Shown in pieces: positions 25,188-37,739 of a stretch of DNA of 64,000 nt. The stretch is from Tillus elongatus (Eukaryota > Arthropoda > Insecta > Coleoptera > Cleridae): positions 29,200,739-29,264,738 of the forward strand of contig OZ023267.1 in assembly GCA_964006375.1 (NCBI GenBank). The letters are read 5' to 3'. The notes below the pieces were generated by a model, which did no database searches, was not told the origin of the DNA, and saw only the letters and a program-made list of their open reading frames with translations. How positions within the stretch are numbered: the stretch's first letter is position 1; each line of letters begins with the position of its first letter. The position numbers and the translations under genes are program-made.

Positions 25188-25840
25188 CAGTAGCGGCTCG
25201 TGCCTTAATACATTGGGGGTGCGCAAGAAAAAAAGTTCGGTACTCATCAAGTGCGTTGTGGTAGTGAATTTTTATTAAATGCTTCAAATTTGAATAACTC
25301 AAACTTAGAAAGTTGAATTTTGGTGTATGGTAGGGTCTTACCCAGGGCAAGATATCCACCGAATTTCATGAAAATAACTTTGTAATTTTCGGAGAAAAAA
25401 ATTTTTTTCGAAAGAAAACTCAAAATTTTAAAAACTTAATTTTCTATAAGCTTAGAAAGCTAAATATTGGTATTTAGTAAGATCTTTATCAAGGCAATAT
25501 ATCCACCAAACTTCATTAAAATAACTTTGTAATTTTCTAAGAAAAAAAATTTTCTTCAAAGAAAATTCAAAATTTGAAAAACTTAATTTTATATAAACTT
25601 AGAAAAATGAGTTTTGGTGTATAGAAGGGTCTTACCTAGGGCAATATATCCAATAAATTTTATTAAAATAACTTGGTAATTTTCGGAGAAAAAATTTTTT
25701 TTCAAAAGTAAACTCAAAATTTTCCCGGAAAACCTTGCCCGATTATCCTGGCTAACGAACTTATCCAAGCCATTAATAAAAGAAAGGCACTTACCGAGTT
25801 TCATCGTAATCAGTTAATTATTTTTTAAGTTAGCGGTTGG

Positions 25841-25926
<86 letters not shown>

Positions 25927-26751
25927 ATATAAAAATTGAAACTGACCCCGGATATGGGTTCTAGGGGTCCTAGTTCGCGCTCATTTGAAAAAATTTTTGC
26001 AAAGTCTCACCATCGATACTTCTCTAGTAGTGAATTTTTTTAAATAAAAATTCACTAAAAAACCTACTTACTAAACTTAATAATTATTAACTACTTACCA
26101 AGTTTTCCTCTAGTTAGTTATATGATATAGTAGTTAAAAAGTCCCTTAAAAAGTTAACCTTTAAATTTATAATATTATCCACTGAATTAATCACAGTATC
26201 ACAATTATTTTGTCCACTTATTAAGCAACCCGAAGTAGTGACCATCATAATAATAATTGTCCTGTTAGAACATGTAAACAACAACGAAAGGATCTAATTA
26301 AAAATCAATCCGACGCGAAGACGAATATTACTAGGTAGTAGGTACACACGCTCTACCAAAAGGCCACTACAAACTGAAATGTGTAATTTTATAGCGCACA
26401 ACAGATTGCTTATTCGGTCGTTTTCGACGATGATCAGTGATTTAGCACTGAAGTATCGCATTTCCTGGAGAGCGCCGAAAAATACACATCGCCGCCTGAC
26501 TGCTTTATATGGATATGGATGTATATTACGTCTGCAACGATTAACACTATACTTATGACTTATTCTGATTCTGTATTCTGTATTAATAGCTGCCGACTCT
26601 CTGCGATCCTCGATATACTAATTTTGTTTGTTGAATGCAGGAGGTAAAAAGTGAATAAAAATTTATAAAAATATAGCATAGCAAAAATATTATTTTTTCC
26701 ACGGCAGGCGGCAATGCGCGCACGGGCGCACTTATTGAGGAGCCGCCCCTG
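25188..26751. mobile_element. Non-autonomous hAT, 1564 bp, perfect 8-bp TSD
   Basis: Begins CAGTAGCGGCTCGTGCC and ends GGAGCCGCCCCTG, so both termini read CAGxxGCGGCTC inward, as in hAT. GTTTTTAT occurs immediately before (25180-25187) and after (26752-26759), the 8-bp duplication expected for hAT. There is no transposase inside; the interior is a HINE-like insertion plus non-coding sequence shared with 17031-17400 and 22880-23535. Confidence 0.92.
25235..26058 (-). mobile_element. HINE-like (TA)n element nested in hAT
   Basis: Degenerate hairpin tag at 25241-25255 with GTAGTGAATTTTTATTAAA. Internal repeat units carry AAGTTGAATTTTGGTGTATGG-type sequence, (TA)n lies at 25843-25922, then the GACCCCGGATATGGGTTC block and the terminus AAAAATTCACTAA at 26058. 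Confidence 0.8.
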
Positions 26752-26759
26752 GTTTTTAT

Positions 26760-27978
26760 ATTTAATTGTTTAACGCTCAAAATTTTTGTGGCTTTCTTTT
26801 GAATTATTTTATATTCGATTGTTAAATTCTAAATCGTAAAGTTCCTATAATAATTGTTTGTAATGTTTATAACCTGAGGCCTTTCTTTATTCAGAAACGA
26901 AGGTTAATATTTAATATTTTTTACTTCATAAATCTTTTCTTATTTATCAGTGGCCTACTATTTTACTTCATATTGCTCTTATAAATCATGGTATGTGAAT
27001 ATAAAGGAAAATAATATAAAAACCAGCAATATTTAACATATTGAGTACTCAACAAAAGTTGAAACTAAAGATGAGGCCTTGCGGTTTTATTTAATTTTAT
27101 TTCCACCGAACCTAATCTCTTGAAGCAGTTTGGCTTCCTGATAAAAAAATTAAACTTTGAAACCAAAATACTTTACAATTTATGAATTTTTTTTTATTTA
27201 ATAGTTTCAACGCTATGGTGTCGTAAATTAAGTTATGGCGTATAAAATCGGCTGAAACTGAGTGAAGTAGAAATATTTAATGTAAGATTTCCACCCTTGT
27301 ATGCTATGCTTTAGGACAGAACATGCGCAGAGAATTGAACAATAGTAGAGAGTATATCACACCAAATTTACTGTAAATTCACACTTGGAAAGAACTTCTG
27401 TACAGATTTCATGGATTATGTTATTAAATATTGTCATTGTTAGGTTACTTGGAAATAATCTCACTTGATCTAATAATGCTATAGAAAATATGTCGTGTAC
27501 ATTTTTGAGATGCTCCAGATATTTCTTAAGTAGGCCTTTTGTTCCTTGGCGACATACCAAATCAATAGTTCAAAACCAGTAAATAAAACTCATTTAAAAA
27601 TTTCTGTCGACATTTCAGATATAAAATTAAGATGAAGAACAAATTTTAAAGGTTAATTTTTTACCTTTTTTTTATGGAATCAGAAAACCCATTTACCTAA
27701 AAATGTTTCGTTAAACAACCAATAAAAATACAGATGCAGAGATCTCTTCTCTGCCTTTGCCCCGAACCTTCTTCTAAAGTAGAATCAAGATTAATTTCAT
27801 AAGGAAAAACCGACTATTAATTAAGCTGATAATTCAGGTGAACATTATGTAATTTTAAATAAGGATTTAGTAGAGGTTTTTCTTTTTAGTGTTATTTTAT
27901 TTTATTTTTATTTCTCAATTAATTTAATGTTGACCAGTTGGAAAAATTTTAAAGTTTAATTAAAGTGGATACTTAATT
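26760..27978. other. Non-coding interval, nothing recognised
   Basis: AT-rich without a convincing coding region or shared repeat. Confidence 0.45.
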
Positions 27979-28440
<462 letters not shown>

Positions 28441-29020
28441 TTTTGAACTCAAATACTTCTAGAAAAAGATGTGAAGAACTGTTTGAAAACGCAATATATT
28501 TTAAATTACTAGAAGTATGAAACTTTACACGCATGTAGATACCCTATAAGTAGTCCTCTCTACCAAATTTTAACTTAATCGGTTCAGTAAATTTTGACTT
28601 ATAACCAAATAAAAAATAAATAATTTATGTTATAACCTGAAATTATCTTTCAATTGGTGCTTATAATGTTAGACAAGGTCAGACAGATATATCGGGGTTA
28701 CGCTGATATTGCAAACAAATGCTTCAAATCAAACTTCAAACGAATCGGCTACAAAAATATGTCACAATAAACAATCAGCGGGGTTGCCATTTGCCAAAAC
28801 TTTCAAGATAAACAACTCACGATATCAGAAAAATATATAGTAATAAATAAAAAATTTAATGAAAGTGATTCAATTTGTTTAAAGGCTATCTAGAACTACG
28901 TTTTATTATGTATAAATATTAAGCTTCCCATTCTTCAGGGTATTTAAAAGCAAGCTAGCTCTCGTAGTTAAATCTGACAACACCAATTACCTATTTGTCA
29001 TTTGTTATTTTGCCAACTGA

Positions 29021-29127
29021 CGGCAGTAGGAGTCGAATTCGAAGTTACATTCTTCTTCTTCTTTGTTTAGAGACGTCATAAACAAAGAAGAAGAAGAATA
29101 TAATCCTCAAATCGACTCCGCTGCCGC
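29021..29127. repeat. Hairpin with GAA/TTC-rich stem
   Basis: ATTCTTCTTCTTCTTTGTTT and its reverse complement surround a ~9-nt loop (GAGACGTCA) near 29070. The pairing resumes further out with CGGCAGTAGGAGTCGA against TCGACTCCGCTGCCG. MITE-like inverted repeat of about 105 bp. Confidence 0.65.
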
Positions 29128-29329
29128 TGATACCTTATAATAAGGTACTTATTGTTTACTTTTAGTTTTTATTTACTCTCCATCTCGTATATAGAAAATT
29201 TGAGGGAGATGAAACTATGTAATATGCTGTAGTTTAAAGTATATCTATAAACAGATGTTCAGCATAAATTATTAAAATTTTAATTTCAAAATTTTGTATT
29301 GTTTATATTTATTTATTTCATTTTCAAAA

Positions 29330-29700
29330 ACTATGGATACAGCAATAGTAAATAAGTGTTGAAAAGAGTTTAGGTGTAGCACGTGCGTTATGGTAGCGAA
29401 TTTTCGTAAAAATATTCGAAATGGTGATAATTCAATGTCCCATTAAACTAGAATTTTCAGTTTTGATGCATGCTAAAACCTATATAAAAGCAGCGTGGGT
29501 ACTAAATTTAAAAAATAACACAATGAGCTTCACAGGCAACGACAAATTTATTTTAGAAAATCATTTTTGTTATTTTGTTTGCAGAAACTGGCTCAATTGA
29601 GTTGGCTAAAACGGATCATCCAAGCGACTAACAAGAAAAAATACCTGCCATGTATCTAATTTGGTAGGTACATTCGGTTTGTAAATAAAAATGAAATTTT
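29330..29700 (+). repeat. Dispersed repeat, first of a direct pair
   Basis: Aligns with 30205-30580: GGATACAGCAATAGTAAATA opens both, the AGCGTGGGTA / AGCATGGGTA segment is shared, and AATACCTGCCAT...GGTACATTC closes both. Includes a hairpin tag near 29373. Confidence 0.65.
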
Positions 29701-30204
29701 CGGTAAATTTGCAGATTAGCACACGGGGGCTTTTTAGAAAAAAAAACATTTCAAAACATGCTTAGATCTCCTTCTGTATGCACAAACTAGAAGAAATATG
29801 TGTTGCAAACCGCCCCCAAGATAAAAAGGAAATGTGAGCGGAAAGTACGAAAAATAAATTAGATGGACCTCTATAAGCTGCCTTTGTCCCATTTTGCAGC
29901 TATACTTCCTTAAAATCCTGTTTATCTCGCCCAGAACCCCTATAATCACCGCAGGTCCCGTAACTTTCTTGCGGGTTGTTCCCAAGAACCTTTTCTTGTT
30001 TACACTGTTCTTGTTTAGGCATTGAGGGTGGTTGTAGGCATGCAGAAGCGGAAAAGAAACCCCTGCGACAGAGAAGCGAACCAAAATTTTCAATTTATGT
30101 TTAAATGGTTACCCCATTTCATTTGTTTAAAATATTTTTCCAAAAATGAAATTTAGGTAGCCTTGTTTGTCAGTCTTACATAGAGAGCTACAATATTTCA
30201 TCAT
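29701..30204. other. Non-coding interval between direct repeats
   Basis: No domain-bearing frame recognised, though it is less AT-rich around 29780-30060. Confidence 0.4.
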
Positions 30205-30580
30205 TTGAAAAAGTGTGGATACAGCAACAGTAAATAAGTGTTGAAAAGGTCTGGGTGCAGCAAATTCATTATGGTAGAGAATTTTTGTAAAAATATTTGA
30301 AATCCGATGACTCCATTTCCTATTAAGCCAGAATCTTCAATCTTCAACCATAGTAACAGCTATGTAAACGCAGCATGGGTAGTAAATTAAAGAAAAATAA
30401 CATAATAAGCTTCATGGATTACTCCAACTTGGTTTTAAAAAACCTTTTTTGTTTTTTTGTTTGCAAAAACTAGTTCGGTTGGGCGGACTAAAACAAAACC
30501 ATCCAAGCAATTAAAAGGAAAATACCTGCCATACTTATAATTTGGCAGGTACATTCCCTTTGTAAATAATAAAAAAAATC
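30205..30580 (+). repeat. Dispersed repeat, second of a direct pair
   Basis: About 870 bp downstream of its partner at 29330-29700, same orientation, with many substitutions and indels, so an old duplication. Confidence 0.65.
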
Positions 30581-30934
30581 TAGAAAACTTTGTGACTTTA
30601 ATGAAATTTGTAACACTTTTTTTAAAGAGACTTGCAATACTTACATGTATCCCCACCAAATTATAATTTTCTAGCTCCATAGAAAAAGAGACTTCTTCAA
30701 ATAATCGCTGAGACCTCTAAAACCGGTTACCCAGGTGCACTTAAATTTAAAGGATTAGTTTTAATAATATACCTTACTAATAGTGTACAATTTTTATGAA
30801 AAATCACTACTATAATGCACTTTCTGCGTCCCGAACATTTTTTCTGGGTTGATTTTGACCAAAAGTTCATATTTATTAGAGCCTTAGTACAAAATTCTGA
30901 CACTGTAGATAGATAACGCTAATAGTTACCATTA

Positions 30935-32545
30935 GATATCATTTTCAAAATTAAAAAGGTACGAAAGATGCTCCCTTCTCTTAATACCAGGAAAGCATAT
31001 GGCCTTGACGAGATCCCATTAATTATTCTCAAAAAATGCGCACCAGAACTTGATCCTGTCCTGACTCGTCTGTTTCAGACATCTTACAATAGAGGTATAT
31101 TCCCTAGTAACTGGAAAACTGCTCGAGTACAACCCGTCCCCGAGAAAGGATCCAAAGCGCTTCCTAGCAACTACAGGATTATTTCTCTCCTTTCAGTCGT
31201 CTCTAAAGTGATGGAAAAGTACATAAACATCAAATTACTAAAATTTCTTGAAAAACACAGTCTAATCCACGACAGGCAGTATGGATTCCGTCAGCGCAGA
31301 TCAACTGCCGACCTCCTTTCCGTTGTCACCCATTATTGGCACAAGTCTATGCAACTAAACTGTAAATCCCAGACTGTCGCTCTAGACATATCCAAAGCAT
31401 TCGACCATGTCTGGCACGTAGCGCTGCTTAATAAGCTTCCGGCCTATGGCCTACCACCAAAACTCTGTACCTGGACAGCAAATTTCGTCACCAACCAGAG
31501 CATTTCTGTTGTCGTGGATGGCCGGTCCTCTAAACTGTATCCAATTAATGCAAGAGTTCCTCAAGGTTCAGCTTTAGCCCCTACTTTGTTTCTTCTCCAC
31601 ATCAATGACCTCCTCCACATCCAACCCACTTCACAGTTACGCGGACGACAGCACCCTTCACTCAAAAAGCATATTGTAAGCCTGTCTCTTTAGCCCAATT
31701 AGATGAGGATGGCAGATTCATTGAGGGTTCTGTCTCTGTGGATCTCCAAAAAATATTAGACTGAGTAAGTAGAGATCTTGTACAATTCAACCCCACCAAG
31801 TTTTGCTTTCTATCTCATAAGAGATACACCAGCCCTAGACCCATCACAATGAACAACCAAGTTATTCAAAATAATGAGTCCTTTTCACTTGTTGGCATTT
31901 CTGTGGACCGAAATCTCAATTGGCACCAACATGTCACATCAATTGCAGAAGCGGCTGCTAAGAAATTAGGTTTCCTCTTCCGGGCTCTCAAATACTTTTC
32001 ACCAGCTAATCTCTATACCTTATATACTTCACAAATAAGGCAAACCTCGAATACTGCTCCCACATCTGGGGTGCCGCTGCCGCTTCTACACTCGCTATCC
32101 TGAACTCCATTCAAGAGAGCTATACGTCTCATCGGTAATACACCCAAATCACCCAAAGGCTGCCATCCCTTGCGCACCGACGTGCCGTTGGTGACCTCTC
32201 CCTCTTTTATAGATATCTGCACGGGCACTGCTCAGAGGAGCTTTTCTCCATAGTTCCTCCACATGCTGCCCCCAACAGATCTACCAGGGGAACAGAGCGA
32301 ATGCATCCTTTTACTGTTGAGGTCACCAGGCAAAGAACATCTTGTTATGCTCGCTCTTTTGTTCCGAGGACTTCCAAAGTGTGGAATTCCTTGCCGGCAT
32401 ATATTTTTCCTTCTCTCCCCGAACCTCCAAACCTTCAAGTCCAGAATTAACAAGTTGCTTCTTTTCTCCTTGTCGACACCCACGGTACGATAGTATTTAG
32501 GTTGTAAGCCCTCGTGGTGTGTTGTTGGAATATAAAAACAAGTTG
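30935..32545 (+). pseudogene. LINE (Jockey/CR1-group) copy 2, 5'-truncated RT
   Basis: Begins inside the RT domain and runs to the element's 3' end (a short AT-rich tail after GTGTGTTGTTGGAATATAA). The first 241 codons show PSNYRIISLLSVVSKVMEKY, SLIHDRQYGFRQRRSTADLL, DISKAFDHVWH and GSALAPTLFLLHINDLL. A small deletion just before the active site then shifts the frame, so HSYADDST is encoded only in another frame. Further breaks follow in the thumb. Retains the C-terminal FKSRINKL. A classic 5'-truncated dead insertion. Confidence 0.9.
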
Positions 32546-32819
32546 GACATCTAGATATTCGCAACACGTATTTAGCTTTTTTTCACTGCTAATGAACTCA
32601 GGAAACACTGACAAGGAAGTTTATTGCAATAATAATCATGAGTAAAACACAACAATAAATCAGCTATTGTGAGCTCTAGAATAACTTTCATATTAAAAGT
32701 TGTTATGTACATGATCTGGTCAGAGAGGTTATTTAGTAAGAAGTGCTTATTAAATACATTTTACTTACAGAATTACAGTTAATTAATTTCAATTTCATAA
32801 TTTTCAAACTACATTAGGT

Positions 32820-33870
32820 TAGGTTAAGATCAATTGTGAGTAGGTCACAACGGTCCCTCCACTGCGATCTTAACGTCTATTATGGCTCACGCTCAATTGT
32901 CTTATATTTCACCCAACAAATCCAACCTCTTACTGAGGTCGACCATTTTTGTGGGCGAAAGTTGACCCGGATCTTCTGGTGCAAGCTTTGTCTCGCCAAA
33001 GAGTAGGTGTCTAGTCCTGTCCGCCTGCGGACAGGAACATAGTCACTCTCCATATACAGCCGCCACTCAGTCTCTTGAGCGAGACCAGTTTAGGCATGTG
33101 GTGACGCAAGCGGCAAAGGCCTTAGAGTGTGCTAATGCTGCATTGTCCTCTTATCTGTCCAGGGCTTTCAGGTGCGTTCTGCTGTGCATGGCAATATCCC
33201 CAACATAGGTTCTGGTCCGATAAGGTCCTCCTGGGCACCACCCCTGGCAAGCACGACGGCCGCTACATTGCCATCAAGGTCCGAGTGACCCGGTATCCAG
33301 ACCAACGACACCTCATTGCAGCTGTCTAGTTTGTTGGGAGCATATTTACAGCTCCATGCGGTTTTTGAATTTTAACGGTAGGAACCAAGTACCTTTATTG
33401 CAGCTTGGCCATCTGAATATATTTTTATCGATTTGTGTGTACAATGGTTTTGTATAATTTCCCTTGCACACATCTCGCTGGCATACACTTCTGACTGGGA
33501 CCAGAGGGACGGTCTTGAAAGACAGATGTCTACTGACCTTTGTAGGCATCAGGTCTGAGACCATACCCAAGAACCATTTGACTCTCAATGTCATCGAGGA
33601 GTCCGGTCCTTCCCAAACTGATTGCCTTCGAAATGCTCTCAGCCGTTTGTTTGAATCTGAACGTTGGCCACCTTCAGCCAAATGTGAATCGGTGGGACGT
33701 TTAAGACTTCCATAGCGGCTGATGAAGCGGTACTTATCGCGCCCTTTATCATCAGACAAGCTTGTCTAGTTTGGCCCTCGCGTTACCACGAAGTACTTTA
33801 GGCCGCCAAACTATAGCTCCGTCGGTTATCATCGGTCTGATAACCACTACACAGAGCCAGTACATCTGTT
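32820..33870 (-). pseudogene. LINE 3' fragment with RNase H domain
   Basis: Minus-strand translation in shifting frames gives KLVLMIKGAISTASSAAMEV and NVPPIHIWLKVANVQIQTNG (region after the RT), then VYASEMCARE, IYSDGQAAIKVLGS, and VSLVWIPGHSDLDGNVAA. The last two are RNase H motifs. The region is more GC-rich than its surroundings. Belongs to an RNase-H-bearing LINE group (R1/I/LOA type), distinct from the Jockey-like copies; many stops. Confidence 0.7.
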
Positions 33871-34182
33871 GTGTTTTTCAAGTTCTTTTTATTCATCGTC
33901 TGTTTTTCAATGTACCAATTTTTAAAACTATTATTTCCTTTCAAGATAACAAATTTGCAAGTAAGGATATTAAAAGTATGCTGATAAAGATAAGGCCGAT
34001 AACAGCAGGCAGCTGGAAATATTTCGGTAAACACAAAATTTAAAGTTCTTTATCTACTATTCTCATATAATCTGTTTGTCAATTTGTTGCTTTAAATATA
34101 CTTATAGTCGGTGTCACCTTTTATTTAATTAATACATCATATTAAAATTAATGTCTGAGCATAACTTCAAAAAAGTTTGCAG

Positions 34183-34400
34183 GTGATCTTTAGAACCATC
34201 ACACGTGCACACACTTTAATTGACTTACCTTCCTGTTTCTGGCTATGGAATTCTTCTTTGCTCATATTGACACGTTTCAAATGCACATGTTTTTCGCAAG
34301 ATAAACAATTGATTCCATCGTCATATCTACCAATTTTAAGATTGCAAATGTTACACAGAAAACCGTGTACCTGCTCGTTTACTCGGTGACATTTTGATTA
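34183..34400 (-). other. Possible PHD-like zinc-finger exon
   Basis: The minus strand reads CNICNLKIGRYDDGINCLSC then EKHVHLKR, a C-x2-C...C-x2-C-x3-H-x1-H pattern as in PHD-type fingers. The frame ends at an apparent donor (CAGGAAG|GTAAGTC). It could be an exon of a host gene or of a LINE ORF1, where PHD fingers occur. No partner exons recognised. Confidence 0.4.
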
Positions 34401-34959
34401 TATTATACATATTGTGACGATCCTTCCTTAATCCCGACTTGTTGAAGCGCAGGTATGACATGTTGATGAGTATTAACAAGGACGAAACCGGTCTGTGTCT
34501 CCTCTGGTGATAACTGTTGCAGCGTGCTGCATATTATCTCAAAATTTTGTAGCAAAAATGTCAGAGTCAAAAATATATGGATGTGTTTCAGTTTATTATT
34601 TAAACTAAATTAAAATGAAATCAATTGCAGCGAAAAGTTTGTAACTTATGTAGAACATGCATTGTTGAACTTGTCTCCTTATAAATAAATAGTGCTGCAA
34701 ATTAAATCATCACTTCCACATAGCTGTAATAATCTACTCTCCTCAGAAAAACATTTTCTTGAAATGAATTCAGCGTCCATGACTTGATCACAAAGAAAAT
34801 ATTCGTATTCCTGTACTTATAAACTCCTGAAACGTTATATTATTCGCGTTTTATTTGAAAAAAAAAATCAATTTTCACCAAATCACCCCTTATTTATCCC
34901 CCACCTCCTGAAGCGATCTTACCCAAAAACAATTCGAAGAGTTCCTTTGTCTGGTGCTA

Positions 34960-35390
34960 ACTGGATACCAAATTTGAAGATGATATCTCAATTTGTTCCA
35001 AAGTTATTGAACCTTTTGGCAGACGTGCATACCGACAGACCGACAGCAAAAAAAAATTCGTTCCAGAATCAAGTTTTCTATATGTTTTGAGACTTTTTAC
35101 GCCGTTTAAGCAAAAAAAATTGAAATTTTTGTCAACAATATTCCACCCCCACACATTCTACCAAATTTGAAGACGATATCTCAATTCGTTCTAACGTTAT
35201 CGTGGCTACAAATAGACAGACATACAGACCGACAGACCGACAGACCGACAGACCGACAGACCTACAGATAGACAGACCGACAGACACAAAAAATGTCGAT
35301 CCCAAATCATGTTTTATATATGCTTTGATACTTTTTACGTGGTTTAAGCGAAAAAAAAATTGAAATTTTTGTCGCTGATGCCATACATCC
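34960..35390. repeat. 193-bp tandem duplication with GACAGACC microsatellite
   Basis: TACCAAATTTGAAGATGATA at 34966 recurs as TACCAAATTTGAAGACGATA at 35159. Both units contain GACAGACC steps (short in the first, about eight in the second) and end in a TTTTTACG..GTTTAAGC segment. Confidence 0.8.
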
Positions 35391-35453
35391 ACACGTTGTG
35401 ACGTTGTGGAAGTAATAAAATAAGAGAATATAGATTTTACAAAATTAGGTTCA

Positions 35454-35809
35454 AGAACCTCAGTGGTTCAGGGGTAAGAACGTGTGCCTCTGAACCGAAG
35501 GGTACTGGGTTCGATCCCAGGGTACTCCTTTCACTGTTTGAGTACAAACTGTAAAATTAACATCAACCGAGATTCTGGCATTGTATTTGAGCAAGTTGAA
35601 TGTCTGCACGTTCCGCCCTTCGGAGGGGGCGTAAAGCCGTAGGTCCCGTGTCTATGCGATGTTGGGCACGTTAAAGATCCCTACCCTCCTTACAGAAAGG
35701 CAGGGGTTCGGCCAAAATTTCCAGGATAGTGAGGTGAAACTGCTCCCTGGCGTCGGTGATTGGCCATAGTCGCGGAAATAGGCCGACGTAAAAGAAACAA
35801 AAACACACC
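35454..35809 (+). mobile_element. tRNA-derived SINE, copy 2
   Basis: Same family as 23058-23408 with an intact B box GGTTCGATCCC and A box TGGTTCAGGGGTAAG. Perfect 12-bp target duplications AAATTAGGTTCA at 35442-35453 and 35810-35821. The body shares GGAGGGGGCGTAAAGCCG and GGCGTCGGTGATTGGCC with copy 1. Probably the younger copy, given the better boxes. Confidence 0.9.
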
Positions 35810-36060
35810 AAATTAGGTTCAGTATTTTTTACACTCAGCGCTACAAACCTTTTCTTGTGTAAAATTTGATAATATTATGTATTATGAAAAATTATAAACC
35901 TTTTTGTTTCCGCAATGTAATTGGTTTTGTAGGTTGTACTTTCCAACCCTGATTTTGAATTTAAAGCATTTAAAAATTAGGTACACGATGGAAAAGAGAA
36001 TTGAGTATTCTGTCTAACAATGTTTCTGTTAACGCAATTTGCTATTTAAATTTTTGAAGA

Positions 36061-36279
36061 GGGTACCTAAAGTAGTCTCTTTGAAAAACGCTCCCATAGA
36101 TAGATTTTATTTTGAGCAGGACAGATTTTCGCGTCAATGTGAAGGCTGCTACTTCATCGCTTTAAACGGGGTGTTTAAAGCGATGAAGTAGCAGCCTTCA
36201 CATTGACGCGAAAATCTGTCCTGCTTAAAAGAAAATCGATCTATGGGAGCTTTTTTCAAAGAGAATACTTTAGGTACTC
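36061..36279. mobile_element. Fold-back MITE, 107-bp arms, 5-nt loop
   Basis: Arms 36061-36167 and 36173-36279 are reverse complements apart from a few differences near the tips; the loop is GGGGT. The inner ~60 bp (from CAGGACAGATTTTCGCGTC to the loop) looks perfect. No coding content. Confidence 0.9.
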
Positions 36280-36312
36280 GAAAACTAGCTTGTATTGGTT
36301 TCGATGGGCCAC

Positions 36313-36316
<4 letters not shown>

Positions 36317-36385
<69 letters not shown>
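36317..36385. repeat. (TA)n microsatellite
   Basis: About 69 bp of TA steps following GGGCCACCTGTATA. Confidence 0.95.
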
Positions 36386-36386
<1 letters not shown>

Positions 36387-37735
36387 CTTGATTAGTAGTA
36401 TATTATTCTGTGTTTATTTTGGTTTTTAATTTGTGAAAACTAATAAAACCATTAATATAATATACCATTTCGGTATAACTGAAACAAGAAAGGAAATTGA
36501 AAATACACAAATCTTCGTAATTTTCCCATTGGAAAAAATTAATGTGTTTATTTTCTGTATATTACTTTGTCGGTTGTTTGCAAAGTAAATAATTCCAAAA
36601 TCCAATACAAATATCAGGACCCAGTTATTTTGTTGGCTAGAAATTGAAAAAACACCACATTTACGGTAAGAAAATAGTAAAGAATATGGCTATAACTTTT
36701 TGATTTTTTAGTTTTAATAAGGTTCTGTAAATAAATCAAATAATTGTTAGACAGTTAAATGCTTTGTAATTTGTGCGCAGTCCTTAAACAGAAGAATGAT
36801 TCCCATAATATATGGTAACTTACGCTTTCAGGGAAATTGCGTAAAGAAAATTCGTTGTTAAAAAGACTGCGATTCAATTTTTGAATAAGTTTCCAAATAA
36901 GTGCGAACTGCGCCTCTTGAGACAGTTTTCCGAGGTCAGTTGCAAAGGTATGTAAAACTCACAGGCCACATATCTTGGTAACGAGTAGGAATTTTTCAAC
37001 TTTGTAAAAACAAATGACAGTGGCAATCGGTGGCTATGTTTAGCAATCTAACGTAGATACGTCATATGCAGATTGTAGGTGGCGCTTGTATCAAATGAAA
37101 TTATTCGATGTCAGGAACTTCAAAAAGTATTTTTTCGGTAGCACCTGCCAATTCTTGGTAAATTTTGTTCAGTCAAAAATTTTCAAAAATTTGACAGATC
37201 TTGAGATAATGGAGGTACTATTATGAAACTTTGGGAGATTCCAACTTGAGGACGGAAAATAATTTTGATAATCAGTGAAAACTTAACGAGCTAGGTTAAC
37301 TATGACTTTTGTTTAAAAACTTAAGCTGAATGCCTTAAACGTACAGGTGGCGCTGATGTAGAATAATTTTGTTATTAGGTTCTGCAAAAATAGTTATCGT
37401 TGATTTAGAATTTAAAGTATACGTAAAGATATTAGTGTTTGCTTTTTACTGCAGATAAAACAAAATAAAAAAATGACTTCTCAAGTGTTTAAGCTAAGCA
37501 TATCTAGTTTGAAAATTTTCAATAATTTGCCGTCGAGTGACTCGTTAGAGCTACATACTTACAATACATAACCCATATCCATCTGGTGTAACTTGCAATT
37601 GCATGTAGTAGGCTAACCATTTTTTTACATAAAATATATAGTTTATTATAAAACCGTTTTGATGTAATACCTAAATACGTTTTTATTAAACTCTACAGTC
37701 AATCGTCAGAATTGTCGTTATTGGGCAGATAATAA
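36386..37735. other. Non-coding interval
   Basis: No domain recognised. Two short related segments contain GGTGGCGCT (near 37079 and 37347), suggesting an old internal duplication. Confidence 0.4.
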
Positions 37736-37739
37736 TCGA

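Noticed and set aside
35170..35300. CRISPR-like array in the GACAGACC steps
   Set aside because: Units are contiguous 8-bp steps without spacers, inside a eukaryotic tandem duplication; no cas genes anywhere.
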